64,000 nucleotides of DNA. Origin: Ottowia beijingensis (GTDB lineage: Bacteria; Pseudomonadota; Gammaproteobacteria; Burkholderiales; Burkholderiaceae_C). The notes below the pieces were generated by a model. The model was not told the origin of the DNA and did not search any database. It was given only the letters and a program-made list of their open reading frames with translations. The position numbers were made by a program, and so were the translations under genes. The stretch is taken from the NCBI RefSeq assembly GCF_013423955.1, contig NZ_JACCKX010000001.1, positions 1,550,001 to 1,614,000 on the forward strand, written 5' to 3'. Positions 16,249 through 25,317 of the stretch are shown in pieces (position 1 is the first letter of the stretch; each line of letters opens with the position of its first letter).

Positions 16249-16655
16249 ATGGGCTGGTATTTTTCCCCCAATCGCGATCTGAACTGATCGCGGAACTGAT
16301 CGCACCGCAAGAGACCGAGCGCGCCAGCGTCAAGGTCATTGCCCACGCGCTGCGCGGCAACGTCCTCTGGTCCGTCACGGAAGTGACGGCCAAGGTCGAA
16401 GGCGTGCATCGTCATCTGGCGCCGGGCCAATCCCTGCGCTACATCCGCTGCGATCTTCTCGAACGCAGCGGCGGTCAGTGGGGCTACAAGCCGCTGGACG
16501 AGTCCATGCACCCGTACCACTACTCGTGCCCGCTGTCCTATCTGGACCTCGCACCAGAACAGTCCGCCGACTGGCGTGCAGGCGTTCGCGCCTACCACGC
16601 GCGGCGGCGCACACCCATGGCACCTGCGGCACCCACCGCAGCGCTGATGGCCTGA
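16249..16655 (+). CDS. ICE conserved protein starting MGWYFS (about 135 aa), frame broken near 16267
   Basis: The start ATG 16249 follows a strong caggaggcc ribosome site and reads MGWYFSP. Adding one base to the run CCCCC at 16265-16269 continues into QSRSELIAELIAPQETERAS and on to the stop at 16655. The protein contains a conserved-looking beta-rich middle (VIAHALRGNVLWSVTEV, YIRCDLLERSGGQWGYKPLD) followed by CPLSYLDLAPE and a basic Ala/Pro tail. Proteins with this MGW start are frequent in ICEs, phages and plasmids; I recall no function. No membrane segment. Monocistronic or paired with the 16672 gene 16 bases further on. Confidence 0.7.
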
Positions 16656-16671
16656 GCCAGGAGGAACCGAC

Positions 16672-16932
16672 ATGGACCCGATCCTGGCTGCGCTCCCGCC
16701 CTTGCTGCTGAAGCTCGTTGAAGGGAGTTTGTCCAACGACGAAGTTTCTTCCGACGAGGAAATGCTGGAGTACTTCATCAGCAACGGCCTCACCGACGAA
16801 CAGGCGCGGCAGGCACTGACCTACCGCGACCCGTACCTCAACAACATCTACCTGGAGGGCTTCACGCCAATCACTTCGGTAGATGAGGCGCTTCACTTCA
16901 ACCCGCACACCCGGCAGTTCGAGCCGGACTGA
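16672..16932 (+). CDS. Small ICE protein of unknown function (86 aa)
   Basis: An 86-residue acidic protein, MDPILAALPPLLLKLVEGSL..., with a hydrophobic first helix and then an acidic helix (NDEVSSDEEMLEYFISNGL) that resembles a UBA-like or helical-bundle unit (TDEQARQAL). A ccaggaggaacc ribosome site lies just upstream and the preceding stop is 16 bases away, so it is probably translated with the 16249 gene. Ends in RQFEPD. No named family recognised. Confidence 0.65.
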   Translation: MDPILAALPPLLLKLVEGSLSNDEVSSDEEMLEYFISNGLTDEQARQALTYRDPYLNNIYLEGFTPITSVDEALHFNPHTRQFEPD

Positions 16933-17007
16933 GCGGTTTTCTTCCACCCCTGGGGCAGTACTTGCCCCAGCGGGCGGTGCTGTTCCCGTTCATCCGAGGA
17001 CACCACC

Positions 17008-17655
17008 ATGCCCGCAAACACTTCTTCCACGCTGTACCGCATCGACGAATGCCCGGACGTGATGGCCGACGCCTGCGTCGGCGATGACCAGGGCAACCTG
17101 ATCTTCCTGTCCATCTGGGCGCGGGACACCGCCGTCCAGCAGTTCCTCGCTCGCCTGACCCTCGGGCGCGACGAGCAGGGACTGGACCAGTTCCACGTCA
17201 TCACCGACCAGGGCGGCAGCGTCCCGGTATTCATCGGCAACGTCGATCGCCTGGAAAAGCGCATCACGCGCGCGTACCGGCGGACGCTGTTCGGCTCGCT
17301 GTCCAACGTGTGGCTGTTCGACCGGCGCTGCGTCAAGCCCGACAAGGCCAACGCCAGCGCATTGGCACTGCTGCCACGCGACAGCGCCCACAGGCTTGAC
17401 CGCCTGTGGATGCTGGTGCGGGACACCTGCCCGTTGCCGCTGCTCGACCACTGGCGCGAAACCGTGCTGGAGCTGTTACAGACCCGCGAGATGCTGGCCC
17501 GCCTTCCGTTCGCCCTCGGGCCGCTGGAAGGCCATCGGCTCGCCATCGACGTGCCGGCGCTGACCCTGGCGCTGGGCTCCTTGATCCGCAGTGACGTGCT
17601 CACCGCCTATCCGTATCCGGCCAAGATTTGGACGCCGGAAGCGGTAGCGGCTTGA
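17008..17655 (+). CDS. ICE conserved protein of unknown function (215 aa)
   Basis: A 215-residue soluble protein, MPANTSSTLYRIDECPDVMA.... It has three recognisable blocks: an N-terminal beta-rich part (GNLIFLSIWARD), a middle DQGGSVPVFIGNVDRLEK, and a helical part with many Arg and Leu (RLDRLWMLVRDTCPLPLLDHW). Its ribosome site (gagga) is moderate. A strong terminator follows. I do not recognise the family. It lies immediately before the DUF6094 methyltransferase, and this order is one I associate with ICEclc-like elements. Confidence 0.65.
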   Translation: MPANTSSTLYRIDECPDVMADACVGDDQGNLIFLSIWARDTAVQQFLARLTLGRDEQGLDQFHVITDQGGSVPVFIGNVDRLEKRITRAYRRTLFGSLSNVWLFDRRCVKPDKANASALALLPRDSAHRLDRLWMLVRDTCPLPLLDHWRETVLELLQTREMLARLPFALGPLEGHRLAIDVPALTLALGSLIRSDVLTAYPYPAKIWTPEAVAA

Positions 17656-17667
17656 CCCACCCGCGAG

Positions 17668-17690
17668 AGCACGCCAAGGCGTGCTTTCGC
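17668..17690 (+). terminator. Terminator after 17008 gene
   Basis: Perfect 8-base stem AGCACGCC/GGCGTGCT with a 2-base loop (17668-17685), followed by ttcgcccttc; only a short T-run. Confidence 0.55.
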
Positions 17691-17719
17691 CCTTCATCCC
17701 CGCCAACCAGGAGACTTCC

Positions 17720-18828
17720 ATGGCCCTCATGTTCCCGCGGCTCGCCCGCAATTTCGCCAAGAACGGTTACTACCCGACCGACGAACCCACGCTCGAAAGA
17801 GCCCTCAACGCACTGATGCCCAGCGACGGGCCGATGTGCATCCTCGATCCCTGCGCCGGCGAAGGCGTAGCGATCGCCGAAGCCGCCCACGCCCTCGGGC
17901 GCGAGCAGGCCAAGGCGTTCGCCGTTGAGTTCGACGCGGAGCGGGCACGCCATGCCCGTGGCCTGGTCGATCACTGCCTGCACGCGGACCTGATGGACAC
18001 GATGGTCTCCAAGCAGTCGTTCGGACTGCTCTGGCTCAACCCGCCGTATGGCGACCTGTCCAAGGACGTCAACGGCAACATCGGCTATCAGGGCCAGGGT
18101 CGTGCCCGCCTCGAAAAACTGTTCTATCAGCGCAGCCTGTCGCTGTTGCAGTACGGCGGCGTGCTGGTCTTCATCGTCCCCGGCTACGTGCTCGACGCGG
18201 AGCTGGTCGGCTGGCTGACGCGCCACTACACCGACCTGCGGATCTACCGAGCGGTGGAAACGCAGTTCAAGCAGGTGGTGATCTTCGGTCGCAGGGTGCG
18301 TCAGCGCGAGCAGGCACCCGATGGCGTCAAGGCCGTGCGCAATCTGCTGCTGCAGGTTGGGCTTGGCGAAGTCGAAGCCGAGGAACTGCCGAGCGATTGG
18401 CCGTTCCTGCCGTACATCGTCCCCGCCAGTCCGGCCGAGCCGGAGCATTTCTTCCGCGTGACGATGGAGCCGGAGCAGTTCGCCGATGAGGTCGGTCGGC
18501 TGCAAGGCCTCTGGCCGTCGCTGGACACGCACCTGGGGGCCGCGCAGCAATCGCTGCGTCCACCGGCGCGTGCCTTGTCCCACTGGCATCTCGCCCTGGC
18601 TCTGGCCGCGGGCGCGATCTCGGGGTTGTGCGCTCCAAGACCGGGCGCGTGCTCGTCGTCAAAGGTGACACCCACAAGGACAAGACGCTCCAGCGGGAAT
18701 TCACCGAACGCGAAGACGGCTCGATCGCCGAGACCCGCATCCTCACCGACAAGTTCGTACCCGTCATCCGCGCGTGGGACATGACGCCTGGCTCCGCGAC
18801 ACGGGGCGAGGTCCTGACCATCCGTTAG
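17720..18828 (+). CDS. DUF6094 family SAM-dependent (N6-adenine-type) methyltransferase, frame broken near 18623
   Basis: Class I methyltransferase with motif I LDPCAGEGVAIAEAA near residue 42 and the amino-methyltransferase motif IV NPPYGD near residue 112, as in N6-adenine or N4-cytosine DNA methylases. The C-terminal third (from about residue 220) is helical and ends ...PGSATRGEVLTIR. The frame is broken by one missing base in GGGG at 18622-18625. Restored length is about 369 residues. It lies in the ICE region between small accessory genes and the helicase. Likely role: methylation of element DNA, perhaps together with the helicase, or of RNA; the target is not visible. Confidence 0.8.
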
Positions 18829-18879
18829 TCCACCGGACGCGCTGCCGTCCTGCTGTACCACCTCGAAGGAGAAACACCC

Positions 18880-19200
18880 ATGTTCTCAAGCCTGTTCAAG
18901 CGGCCCGCGCCGCAGAAGCAACCGTTGTTCGCACCAGGTACGTTGCAGTTGAGCGAAAAGGTGCATTGGCTGGCCCGCAAAGGCCTGATCGACCCCTTGG
19001 CTCTTGTCCAGCGCCATGTGCGCGGTGACTGGGGCGAGACCGATGAGGCCACCCGTCAAGCCAACGATGTCGCAATCCGTGGGGACGATCCGATGATCTC
19101 CCACTTCAGGATCACGCCCGAACTGGTGTTGATCGTCAAAACCAGCGAGGACCACCAGACCACGGTGATCCAGCTTCCCGAAGAACGGGACATGATCTGA
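18880..19200 (+). CDS. Small ICE protein with RHxRGDWG motif (106 aa), copy A
   Basis: A 106-residue soluble protein beginning MFSSLFKRPAPQKQPLFAPG. The core is HWLARKGLIDPLALVQRHVR followed by GDWGETDEATRQANDVAI, then a beta-rich end (ELVLIVKTSEDHQTTVIQLP). The next gene (19288) encodes a clear paralogue with the same RH-x-RGDWG block and the same C-terminal strand pattern. The start is preceded by gaaggag. From memory such proteins are often annotated as hypothetical in ICEs and plasmids; no function known. Confidence 0.7.
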   Translation: MFSSLFKRPAPQKQPLFAPGTLQLSEKVHWLARKGLIDPLALVQRHVRGDWGETDEATRQANDVAIRGDDPMISHFRITPELVLIVKTSEDHQTTVIQLPEERDMI

Positions 19201-19287
19201 CAGCACCATTGTCGTCTTCATCCACCTGCCGGAGCCACTTCACTCCGCCAGGGTGTCGTGGCTCAATGACTCATCAAGGAGGAGCCC

Positions 19288-19593
19288 ATGGCATCACATC
19301 GCATTGAAACCTACTGCCACAGGCTGGCGTTTCCAATCGGTGCGCTCATCTTCAGCAGGGGCATCGATCGCCTGGTCCGAACGGGTCGCCTCGACCCGAT
19401 CCCGTACTTCAGGCGCCACACCCGTGGCGACTGGGGCGACGTCAACATCCAGCAATGGCAGGCCAACAGCACTGCACTGCAATCCGGTGCATCGCTGGAA
19501 TCCCGCTACGTGATCCATCCGGGGCTGGCCATCCGCATCGTCACCGATGCGCAGCGCAGCGCCACCGTCATCGTGCTGCCGTCCGAAGACTGA
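19288..19593 (+). CDS. Small ICE protein with RHxRGDWG motif (101 aa), copy B
   Basis: A 101-residue paralogue of the preceding gene: YFRRHTRGDWGDVNIQQWQA in place of RHVRGDWGETDEATRQA, the same SRYVIHPGLAIRIVTD type strand and the C-terminal TVIVLPSED. The start follows caaggaggagccc, a strong ribosome site. The two copies share the core motif but differ elsewhere, so the duplication is old. Nothing in the sequence shows a catalytic site. They precede the helicase and may be its accessory proteins (inference from order only). Confidence 0.7.
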   Translation: MASHRIETYCHRLAFPIGALIFSRGIDRLVRTGRLDPIPYFRRHTRGDWGDVNIQQWQANSTALQSGASLESRYVIHPGLAIRIVTDAQRSATVIVLPSED

Positions 19594-19727
19594 GCACGAT
19601 TCACCAGCAGGCCGCCACGGCCGGCAACTTCGACCACCTCGGCCAAGCGCCGATTTCCTTCCCACTGCGGGGCATGCCATTGCCCCGCTGGGGTGGTGCA
19701 TGCCCCATTTTTCATTGGAGCATCACC

Positions 19728-22005
19728 ATGTCCCTCGATCTCGAAACCACTGCCGTTGAAGCCGCGCCCGTACAGGGCGAACTGCTCGATGCGGAATCTT
19801 CCCCTCTGACCCTGAGCCTTCAGGATTTCGTCGGCGAGTTCGGCGACGAACTGCTCGACGCCCTCAACAGCGCGAACCCGCCGGTCTATAACGGCCAGCC
19901 GCAGGCGCACCGGCAACTCGTCGTCGCCAGCCTCAAGCGCAAGCTGTTCCCGGCCCAGGCCGAAGTCGTCCACGCCGCCGCCGAGCTGCTGATCGACCGT
20001 GGCGAACGCGCCGCGATCGTCAATGGCGAAATGGGCTGCGGCAAGACGACCGTCGGCATCGCCACGGCCGCTGTGCTCAACGCCGAAGGCTACCGCCGCA
20101 CCCTGGTTCTTTCGCCGCCGCACCTTGTTTACAAGTGGCGGCGCGAGATCCAGGAGACGGTGGCAGGCGCCAAGGTGTGGGTGCTCAACGGGCCGGACAC
20201 GCTCGTCAAGCTCATCAAGCTGCGCGAGCAGTTGAATGTCCAGCCCACGGGCCAGGAGTTCTTTGTCTTGGGCCGGGTCAGGATGCGGATGGGGTTCCAC
20301 TGGAAGCCCGTCTTCACCCAGCGGCGTACCCGTCACGGCAACGTGGCGGCGTGCCCGGACTGCGGCACGGTCATCACCGACCTCGACGGCGAGCCGGTCA
20401 ACCCGGTCGCGCTCCAAGCCGAGGAATACCGCAGGAAGTGCAGCCATTGCGCCGCCCCCTGTGGACACTGATCCGCCCGCGCAGCCTGTCCGGCAGCGAC
20501 CAGTCCTCGGCCGTGCTGAAAGCCTTGAAGCGCATCCCGACGATCGGGGAAGTCACTGCGCAGAAGCTGATGCAGAAGTTCGGCGACGGGTTCTTGGCGT
20601 CGATGCTGGGCGACAACATCCACGAGTTCATCAACTTGATGGATGGCAACGGCGAACTGGTCTTCTCTGACCGCCAGGCGCATCGCATGGAAAGAGCGAT
20701 GGCGAACATGGAGTTCGGCTTTGGCGAAGGCGGCTACCAGCCGTCCGAGTTCATCAAGCGCTATCTGCCGCAAGGCACGTTCGACTTGTGCATCGCGGAC
20801 GAGGCGCACGAGTACAAGAACGGTGGCAGTGCCCAGGGTCAGGCTATGGGCGTGCTGGCGGCGAAGGCTCGCAAGACCTTGCTGCTGACAGGCACGCTGA
20901 TGGGCGGCTACGGGGACGACCTGTTCTACCTGCTGTTCCGAGCCCTGCCTGGGCGGATGATCGAAGACGGCTACCGCCCGACCACGAGCGGCAGCATGAC
21001 CTCGGCGGCCATGGCGTTCATGAGGGACCACGGGGTCCTCAAGGACATCTACTCCGAAAGCACCGGCACGGCGCACAAGACGGCCAGGGGCACCAAGGTA
21101 TCGGTGCGCACGGTCAAGGCTCCCGGCTTCGGGCCAAAGGGGTCTTGCGGTGCATCCTGCCGTTCACGATCTTCCTCAAGCTCAAGGACATCGGCGGCAA
21201 CGTCCTGCCGCCGTATGACGAGGAGTTCCGCGAAGTCGCAATGGACACGGCGCAAGCCGCGGCCTACCGCGACCTGGCGGGTCGGCTGACCGCAGAGCTG
21301 AAACAGGCTCTGGCGCGACGCGATACGACGCTGCTGGGTGTGGTGCTCAACGTGCTGCTGGCCTGGCCGGACTGCTGCTTCCGGTCGGAAACCGTAGTGC
21401 ATCCGCGCACGCGCAACACCTTGGCGTTCGTCCCGGCTCAGTTCAACGAGTTCGAGGTGACGCCGAAAGAGCGCGAGCTGATCGACATCTGCAAGGAAGA
21501 GAAGGCGCAGGGCCGCAAGGTTCTGGCCTACACGGTCTATACCGGCACGCGCGACACCACGTCGCGCTTGAAGGTATTGCTGGAGCAAGAAGGCTTTCGG
21601 GTGGCGGTGCTGCGCGCAAGCGTGGACGCCAGCCGCCGCGAGGACTGGATCGCCGAGCAACTGGACCGTGGCATCGACGTGCTCATCACCAACCCCGAGC
21701 TGGTCAAGACGGGCTTGGATCTGTTGGACTTCCCGACGATCGTTTTCATGCAGTCGGGCTACAACGTGTACTCGCTCCAGCAGGCGGCACGCCGCTCCTG
21801 GCGCATCGGACAGAAACAGCCGGTGCGCGTGATCTACCTGGGCTACGCCGGTTCCTCGCAGATGACCTGCCTGGAGCTGATGGCCAAGAAGATCATGGTC
21901 TCGCAGTCCACCTCGGGCGACGTGCCCGAATCGGGCCTCGATGTGCTCAACCAAGACGGTGATTCCGTCGAGGTCGCACTGGCCCGGCAACTTGTCGCCG
22001 CCTGA
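19728..22005 (+). CDS. SNF2/DEAD-like superfamily 2 helicase, frame broken near 20457 and 21140
   Basis: Large SF2 ATPase of about 759 residues after repair. Walker A is NGEMGCGKTTVG (around 20030) and motif II is IADEAHEYKN (around 20800). A zinc-binding insert, CPDCGTVI...CSHCAAP, lies between them. Motif V/VI-like elements appear near 21690-21810 (ITNPELVKTGLDLLDF, QQAARRSWRIGQ); the RRSWRIGQ end is typical of the Swi2/Snf2 group. Two single bases are missing, in CCCCC 20455-20459 and GGGG 21139-21142. Such helicases are a constant part of ICEclc-like elements and are thought to act in element maintenance or defence. A strong double hairpin terminator follows. Confidence 0.85.
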
Positions 22006-22055
22006 TCCCCACGCCAACGCCGGCCTCGCGCCGCCGGCTTTCCATTGTTCCACCT

Positions 22056-22121
22056 TGCAGCCACGCCCACGGTCTCCGTGGACGTGGCTGCATCTTCACT
22101 GGCCCCTTCGGGGGCCTTTTT
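22056..22121 (+). terminator. Double-hairpin terminator after the helicase
   Basis: A long hairpin TGCAGCCACG/CGTGGCTGCA (22056-22092) is followed by a second stem GGCCCC/GGGGCC (22101-22116) and a T-run. This separates the accessory region from the conjugation cluster. Confidence 0.8.
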
Positions 22122-22164
22122 CTTTGGAGGAGGCTGCCGGGAAATCGGGCGCTGCCTGGTTCGC

Positions 22165-22172
22165 ATTGTTTG
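22165..22172 (+). promoter_or_regulatory. Shared ATTGTTTG element, copy A (PilL operon)
   Basis: ATTGTTTG within tcgcATTGTTTGctgcc. The same 8 bases occur 60 bases upstream of the RAQPRD operon (28296) and of the 37705 operon (37637), in similar flanks. May be a transcription activator site or part of the promoter of the transfer operons. Confidence 0.45.
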
Positions 22173-22196
22173 CTGCCGCTCGTGGCCCGAGCGGCG

Positions 22197-22829
22197 ATGG
22201 TGAGGGCTCGATGTTTCAGGACGACGCGCCATGTGCCCCTCTCCCCCTGGTTTCACCATCCCGAACGCCGCCTGCTGGCGGGTTTTCTCGGCCTGCTTTG
22301 GTCGGTGCTGGCTGGCGGCTGCGCCACGACGAGCGCGCCGGTCGCGCCCGACACCATCGAGGAAATCTCGGCCGCGCCCGTACCCGAGGCGCCCGATTAC
22401 ATCCCCGTCGTGCGCTACGGCCGCTACACCCTCGTGGAACTGGCACCGACGGCAGCGCAGCGCGACCTGCTGTTGCAGACCATCGACGTGTCGATGCCCG
22501 AGGATGCCCGCGCCACGGTCGGCGACGGGCTACGGCATGTGCTCAAGCGCAGCGGCTACGGCCTGTGCCAGACGGCGCACGCCGTGATCGAGCTGTACGC
22601 ACTGCCACTGCCGGCGGTGCACCTGCACCTCGGTCCCATGACCCTGCGCGATGCGCTGCTCACCCTGGCTGGTCCGGCCTGGGAACTGCACGCGGATGAC
22701 CGCGCGCGGCAAGTCTGCTTCGAGCGGCCCGGCGACAGCATGACCGCCGACAACGTACCCGCGCCGCCCGCCGCCGAGGTGGTGCAGACGTTCCCGCTGG
22801 CGCCCGCGGCATCGGGAGGCCAGCCATGA
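22197..22829 (+). CDS. Conjugative transfer PilL-type lipoprotein (TIGR03748-like)
   Basis: First gene of the type IV transfer cluster. After a hydrophobic segment (LLAGFLGLLWSVLAGGC) comes a lipobox-like cysteine, then the conserved PilL N-terminal block (YIPVVRYGRYTLVELAP, SMPEDARATVGDGLRHVLKR, LHLGPMTLRDALLTLAG). This matches the PilL proteins of ICEclc-type transfer systems, periplasmic lipoproteins related to type IV pilus assembly. The start is uncertain: 22197 has no good ribosome site, and GTG 22230 or a start affected by a missing base in the C-runs near 22236-22243 are possible. Its stop overlaps the next start. Confidence 0.75.
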   Translation: MVRARCFRTTRHVPLSPWFHHPERRLLAGFLGLLWSVLAGGCATTSAPVAPDTIEEISAAPVPEAPDYIPVVRYGRYTLVELAPTAAQRDLLLQTIDVSMPEDARATVGDGLRHVLKRSGYGLCQTAHAVIELYALPLPAVHLHLGPMTLRDALLTLAGPAWELHADDRARQVCFERPGDSMTADNVPAPPAAEVVQTFPLAPAASGGQP

Positions 22830-23483
22830 ACGCCCCGCAGCCCGCCCATCGTTCAACGGCCGCCGTGGTGGTGCAGAGCCTGATGTGGCTCTGGCTGATC
22901 GGCCTGAGTGTCCTCGTCGCCCTCGGCTACCAGGCGATGAACGACCAGACCGACCAGGAGCGCCTCGATTCCCGCCTGCAACGCCTCGAAGCGCAGGCGA
23001 CAGGCCTGGCCGAGAACATCGAGGCCATCCAGCAGCGTCCGGCTGTCGCCACGGCGGCAGACCTCAAAGACACCCACCAAATCCTGGAAGCACGCGCGGC
23101 CCAGGTCGAGAAATCGCTGAGCGCCTATGCCGCTGCCGACGATCTTCAGGCACTGCGCGCCGAAGTCGAGCAGGTCAAGGCGCGCCAGACCGCCGCACGC
23201 GCCGCAGTACCCGCCCAGCCGCGCGCACCGAGCAAGTCAGCCGCCAAGTCTGAACCCCCGCCGCTCCCGTTCCGCATCGTCGGTGCCGAACTGCGCGCCG
23301 GCGAGCGCAGCGTGTCCGTCGCGCCGAGCAGTGGCGACTTCACGCCCGACCAGCTTCAGGTGCTGCTACCCGGCGATGCCGTCGGCCCGTGGCGCTTGCA
23401 GGTCATCGAAGGCAACACCGCGGTGTTCCAGGCCGGCGACCAGACCCGCCGCGTGGCGATTCCTGACCGGAGCAGATCGCATG
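22826..23483 (+). CDS. Inner-membrane coiled-coil transfer protein, frame broken near the end
   Basis: About 219 residues: a short cytoplasmic N-terminus, one membrane helix (VVVQSLMWLWLIGLSVLVALGY), then a long coiled coil rich in Leu, Glu and Arg, and a C-terminal beta domain beginning PFRIVGAELRAGERSVSV. The open frame runs past the next gene. Adding one base at 23469-23470 (GG) ends it as ...VAIPDREQIA with a stop overlapping the ATG of the 23481 gene, which is the gene arrangement seen elsewhere in this cluster. Topology suggests a periplasmic partner of PilL. I do not know a formal family name. Confidence 0.65.
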
Positions 23484-24206
23484 AAGCCATCGATCATCCT
23501 TTCCGCGCTCCTGCTGGCGTCCACCCAGGGGCCCGCGTGGGGGCAGCAGCCCGCCACGGCTCCCGCCCGCAATGCGCAGAGCCAGGAGCGCCCGCTGGCC
23601 GCTCGCGTTCTGGACGACCGGGTGGCGAGCGACTGGGGCCTGCAACCGCAGGAGTGGACGCGCTACCGCGAACTGATGGACGGGCCGCTGGGAATTTACT
23701 CGCCCAACCTGGACCCGTTGTCGGCCCTGGGCATCGAGGCGCGCACCGATGAAGAACGGCGCCGCTACGCCGAGCTGCAGGTGCAGGTCGAAGCGCGCCG
23801 CGTGGAGAAGCTGCTCGCCTACCAGAGGGCTTACGACGAGGCCTGGCAGCGTCTGAACCCCGGCATGCAGCGGGTGAACATGCCCGACGACAAGCCGGTC
23901 GCGGGAGCCACGCGCGGCTCCGGCCGCACGGCGGTGTTCGTCAAGGACGGCTGCGAAGCCTGCGGGCAGCTCGTACAGCGCCTGCAATCCTCGGGGACCG
24001 AGTTCGACCTGTACATGGTCGGCAGCCGCCAGGACGATGCGCGCATCCGCGACTGGGCCAAACGCGCGAACGTCGATCCGGCGCGCGTGCGCAGCGGCAC
24101 CATCACGCTCAACCACGACGGCGGCCGCTGGCTGTCGCTGGGCCTGCCCGGCGACTTGCCCGCGGTCGTGCGCGAGGTGAACGGCCAATGGCAGCGCCAG
24201 CCATAG
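23481..24206 (+). CDS. ICE transfer protein, TIGR03759 (PFL_4693-like) family
   Basis: A 241-residue exported protein: signal peptide MKPSIILSALLLASTQGPAWG, a helical block rich in Arg/Glu (ASDWGLQPQEWTRYRELMDGP and YSPNLDPLSALGIEARTDEER), then a thioredoxin-like end with GCEACGQLVQRL near residue 155 and VRSGTITLNHDGG. The CEAC pair is likely redox-active or disulfide-forming. This order matches the TIGR03759 integrating-conjugative-element family in the same position of ICEclc. It overlaps the transglycosylase gene by 19 bases. The protein probably helps to assemble disulfides in the transfer machine (inference). Confidence 0.8.
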   Translation: MKPSIILSALLLASTQGPAWGQQPATAPARNAQSQERPLAARVLDDRVASDWGLQPQEWTRYRELMDGPLGIYSPNLDPLSALGIEARTDEERRRYAELQVQVEARRVEKLLAYQRAYDEAWQRLNPGMQRVNMPDDKPVAGATRGSGRTAVFVKDGCEACGQLVQRLQSSGTEFDLYMVGSRQDDARIRDWAKRANVDPARVRSGTITLNHDGGRWLSLGLPGDLPAVVREVNGQWQRQP

Positions 24207-24778
24207 CCGCACTCCTGCGCGCACTGATGCTCGCCGCTGGCCTGTGCGCCTGCGTCGCCCAGGCCCAGGAGGTTCCGCCACCGGCCTACCAGCTCGCCGC
24301 ACAGCGCGCAGGCATCCCCTCGACGGTGCTCTACGCCGTCGCCTTGCAGGAGAGCGGCATCCGGCGCAACGGGCGCATCGTACCGTGGCCGTGGTCGCTC
24401 AATGTCGCCGGCCAGTCGCGCCGCTATGCAACCCGCGCCGATGCCTGCGCGGGCTTGCAGCAGGTGATGCGCTCCACGCCGCACACGCGCATCGACGCCG
24501 GCCTGGGCCAGATCAACCTCGGCTACCACCAGCAGCGCTACGCCAGCGCGTGCGACCTGCTGGACCCGTACCGCAACCTCGCCATCGCTGCCGAGATCCT
24601 GCGCGAGCAGCACACCCCCGGCGAGGACTGGTTGCTGGCGATCGGCCGCTACCACCGTCCTGCGGGCGGCGAGCCTGCCGCCCGCTACCGGCGCAGCGTG
24701 TCGCGCCACCTCGCCCGGGTGCAGGGCGCACGCCCAACCGCCGCGGTTCTCGCCGCACGCCAGGAGACATCCCCATGA
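24188..24778 (+). CDS. Lytic transglycosylase (SLT domain) of the transfer system
   Basis: A 196-residue exported protein with a signal peptide ending near ACVAQAQE. A lysozyme-like SLT domain follows: catalytic Glu in ALQESGIRRNG near residue 56, then GLGQINLGYHQQRY and the helix YRNLAIAAEILREQ. It would locally cut peptidoglycan so that the conjugation channel can cross the wall, like VirB1 in other type IV systems. Its start lies inside the end of the preceding gene, and its stop overlaps the start of the next gene (ATGA), so translation is tightly coupled. The reading frame is intact. Confidence 0.88.
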   Translation: MAAPAIAALLRALMLAAGLCACVAQAQEVPPPAYQLAAQRAGIPSTVLYAVALQESGIRRNGRIVPWPWSLNVAGQSRRYATRADACAGLQQVMRSTPHTRIDAGLGQINLGYHQQRYASACDLLDPYRNLAIAAEILREQHTPGEDWLLAIGRYHRPAGGEPAARYRRSVSRHLARVQGARPTAAVLAARQETSP

Positions 24779-25313
24779 CGACATCCCATCTGGCCTTGCG
24801 GGGCCTGCTCGTACTGCTGGCGGGCCTGCCGCTGGCCTCGCTTGCCGGCGAGCCGCTGATCGTGGTCGAAGACCGTGGCGGCGCGTCGGCGCTGCCGTAC
24901 TACGAAGCCCTGAACCTCCAGCCGCGCGCCAACGCGCCGGCCCGGCCGCCGATCCCGACACCCCAGGTTCTCGCCACGCCGGCGGACGAGGCCGCGATGC
25001 TACCCGTGCGCAGCGCCAAGCTCACGCCCGGCACCGTCGCGCGGCGGGTCATCGAGGCACCGGGCCTGCGGCCTTTCGTGGTCGTCGGCGACGACGAGGC
25101 ATCCCGGCCTGGCTGCGCAGCCAGGCGGCAGCGCTGCGCGAGCGCGGCGCGGTCGGCCTGGTGGTCAACGTCGAGACCGTGCAGGGCCTGGCGCTGCTGC
25201 GCGCCCTGGTGCCCGGTGTGCCGCTCGCGCCTGTGTCCGGCGACGACCTGGCCGAGCGTCTGGGCCTGCGGCACTACCCGGCGCTGATCACGGCCACCGG
25301 CATCGAGCAATGA
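24775..25313 (+). CDS. ICE transfer protein, TIGR03765 (PFL_4695-like) family, frame broken near 25106
   Basis: A periplasmic protein of about 179 residues after repair: signal peptide (LRGLLVLLAGLPLASLAGEP), then LIVVEDRGGASALPYYEAL, a Pro/Ala-rich linker, TPGTVARRVIEAPGLRPFVVVGDD and, in the other frame, GAVGLVVNVETVQGLALLRAL with the end LRHYPALITATGIEQ. One base is missing in GG 25106-25107 (the restored join reads DDEASRAWLRSQ). The conserved HYP-LIT end is the mark of this family. Function in conjugation unknown; always next to the SLT gene and TraD. Confidence 0.8.
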
Positions 25314-25317
25314 AGCC

